Positions 32,137-32,161 of a stretch of DNA of 32,161 nucleotides are shown here, in pieces (position 1 is the stretch's first letter; every line of letters starts with the position of its first letter). The stretch is from NCBI GenBank assembly GCA_902462325.1, contig CABQBF010000011.1, forward strand, positions 1 through 32,161, given 5' to 3'. Below the pieces are notes generated by a model, which was not told the origin of the DNA, did no database searches, and saw only the letters and a list, made by a program, of their open reading frames with translations. This stretch comes from an uncultured Peptococcaceae bacterium. GTDB taxonomy: Bacteria; Bacillota; Peptococcia; Peptococcales; Peptococcaceae. The translations under genes and the position numbers were made by a program.

Positions 32137-32161
32137 AAAACCCTTTATTTATGCGGGTTTT
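32137..32161. terminator. Hairpin at the right window edge
   Basis: AAAACCC (32137-32143) pairs with GGGTTTT (32155-32161). It could be the terminator of the gene beyond the edge. Lying only 20 bases before ychF, it might also be part of ychF control. The window ends at the hairpin, so the direction cannot be told. Confidence 0.45.

Noticed and set aside
1..32161. CRISPR array, tRNA or rRNA genes
   Set aside because: No regularly spaced short repeats, cloverleaf sequences or rRNA segments were recognised.

Overview
The window looks like chromosome from a member of the Bacillota (Firmicutes). Most genes have strong AGGAGG-type ribosome binding sites, there are many Rho-independent terminators, a SAM-I (S-box) riboswitch precedes metNIQ, and PadR-DUF2812, HxlR and DUF6809 genes are present. 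The mix of LysR regulators, flavin enoate-reductase-like enzymes and an AlgI-type acetylation pair would fit an anaerobic gut Negativicutes, but that is inference; no rRNA or other taxonomic marker is present. I see no tRNA, rRNA, CRISPR array, phage genes or insertion-sequence transposase.

Layout. (1) 0.3-3.0 kb: an MBOAT acyltransferase and a DHHW/AlgJ-like protein, a two-gene extracytoplasmic O-acetylation cassette. (2) 3.0-9.9 kb: a LysR regulator divergent from two tandem flavin/4Fe-4S 'Old Yellow Enzyme' oxidoreductases and an SLC13-type permease. A perfect dyad sits between the divergent promoters. A 116-bp direct repeat carrying a terminator hairpin lies at each end of the module. (3) 10.2-13.9 kb: a second SLC13-type permease, a possibly structured RNA, and a large alkaline-phosphatase-superfamily hydrolase. 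(4) 13.9-16.2 kb: an overlapping operon of a zinc-ribbon protein, a lone ABC ATPase and an unrecognised protein. (5) 16.2-19.9 kb: a stand-alone LysR, two tandem radical SAM proteins, and a divergent HxlR regulator with a dyad midway between the two promoters. (6) 20-22.1 kb: a DUF6809 protein and a PadR-DUF2812 pair with a consensus promoter overlaid by a repeated operator. (7) 22.2-25.1 kb: the SAM-riboswitch-controlled methionine importer metN-metI-metQ. (8) 25.1-32.1 kb: a DtxR-family regulator translationally coupled to an unknown protein, then leuS, a metallophosphoesterase, a lipoprotein and ychF.

How the genes may work together. The most interesting part is 3-10 kb. A LysR protein probably activates two paralogous ene-reductases and a carboxylate-type permease, which suggests uptake and reduction of an unsaturated organic acid, perhaps as an electron sink. 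The second permease and the phosphatase-superfamily enzyme could extend this. The substrate cannot be read from sequence. The regulator/partner pairs downstream (HxlR with radical SAM, PadR with DUF2812, DtxR with an unknown protein) are each compact self-contained units with visible operator-like DNA. All promoter, operator and terminator calls were made by eye.
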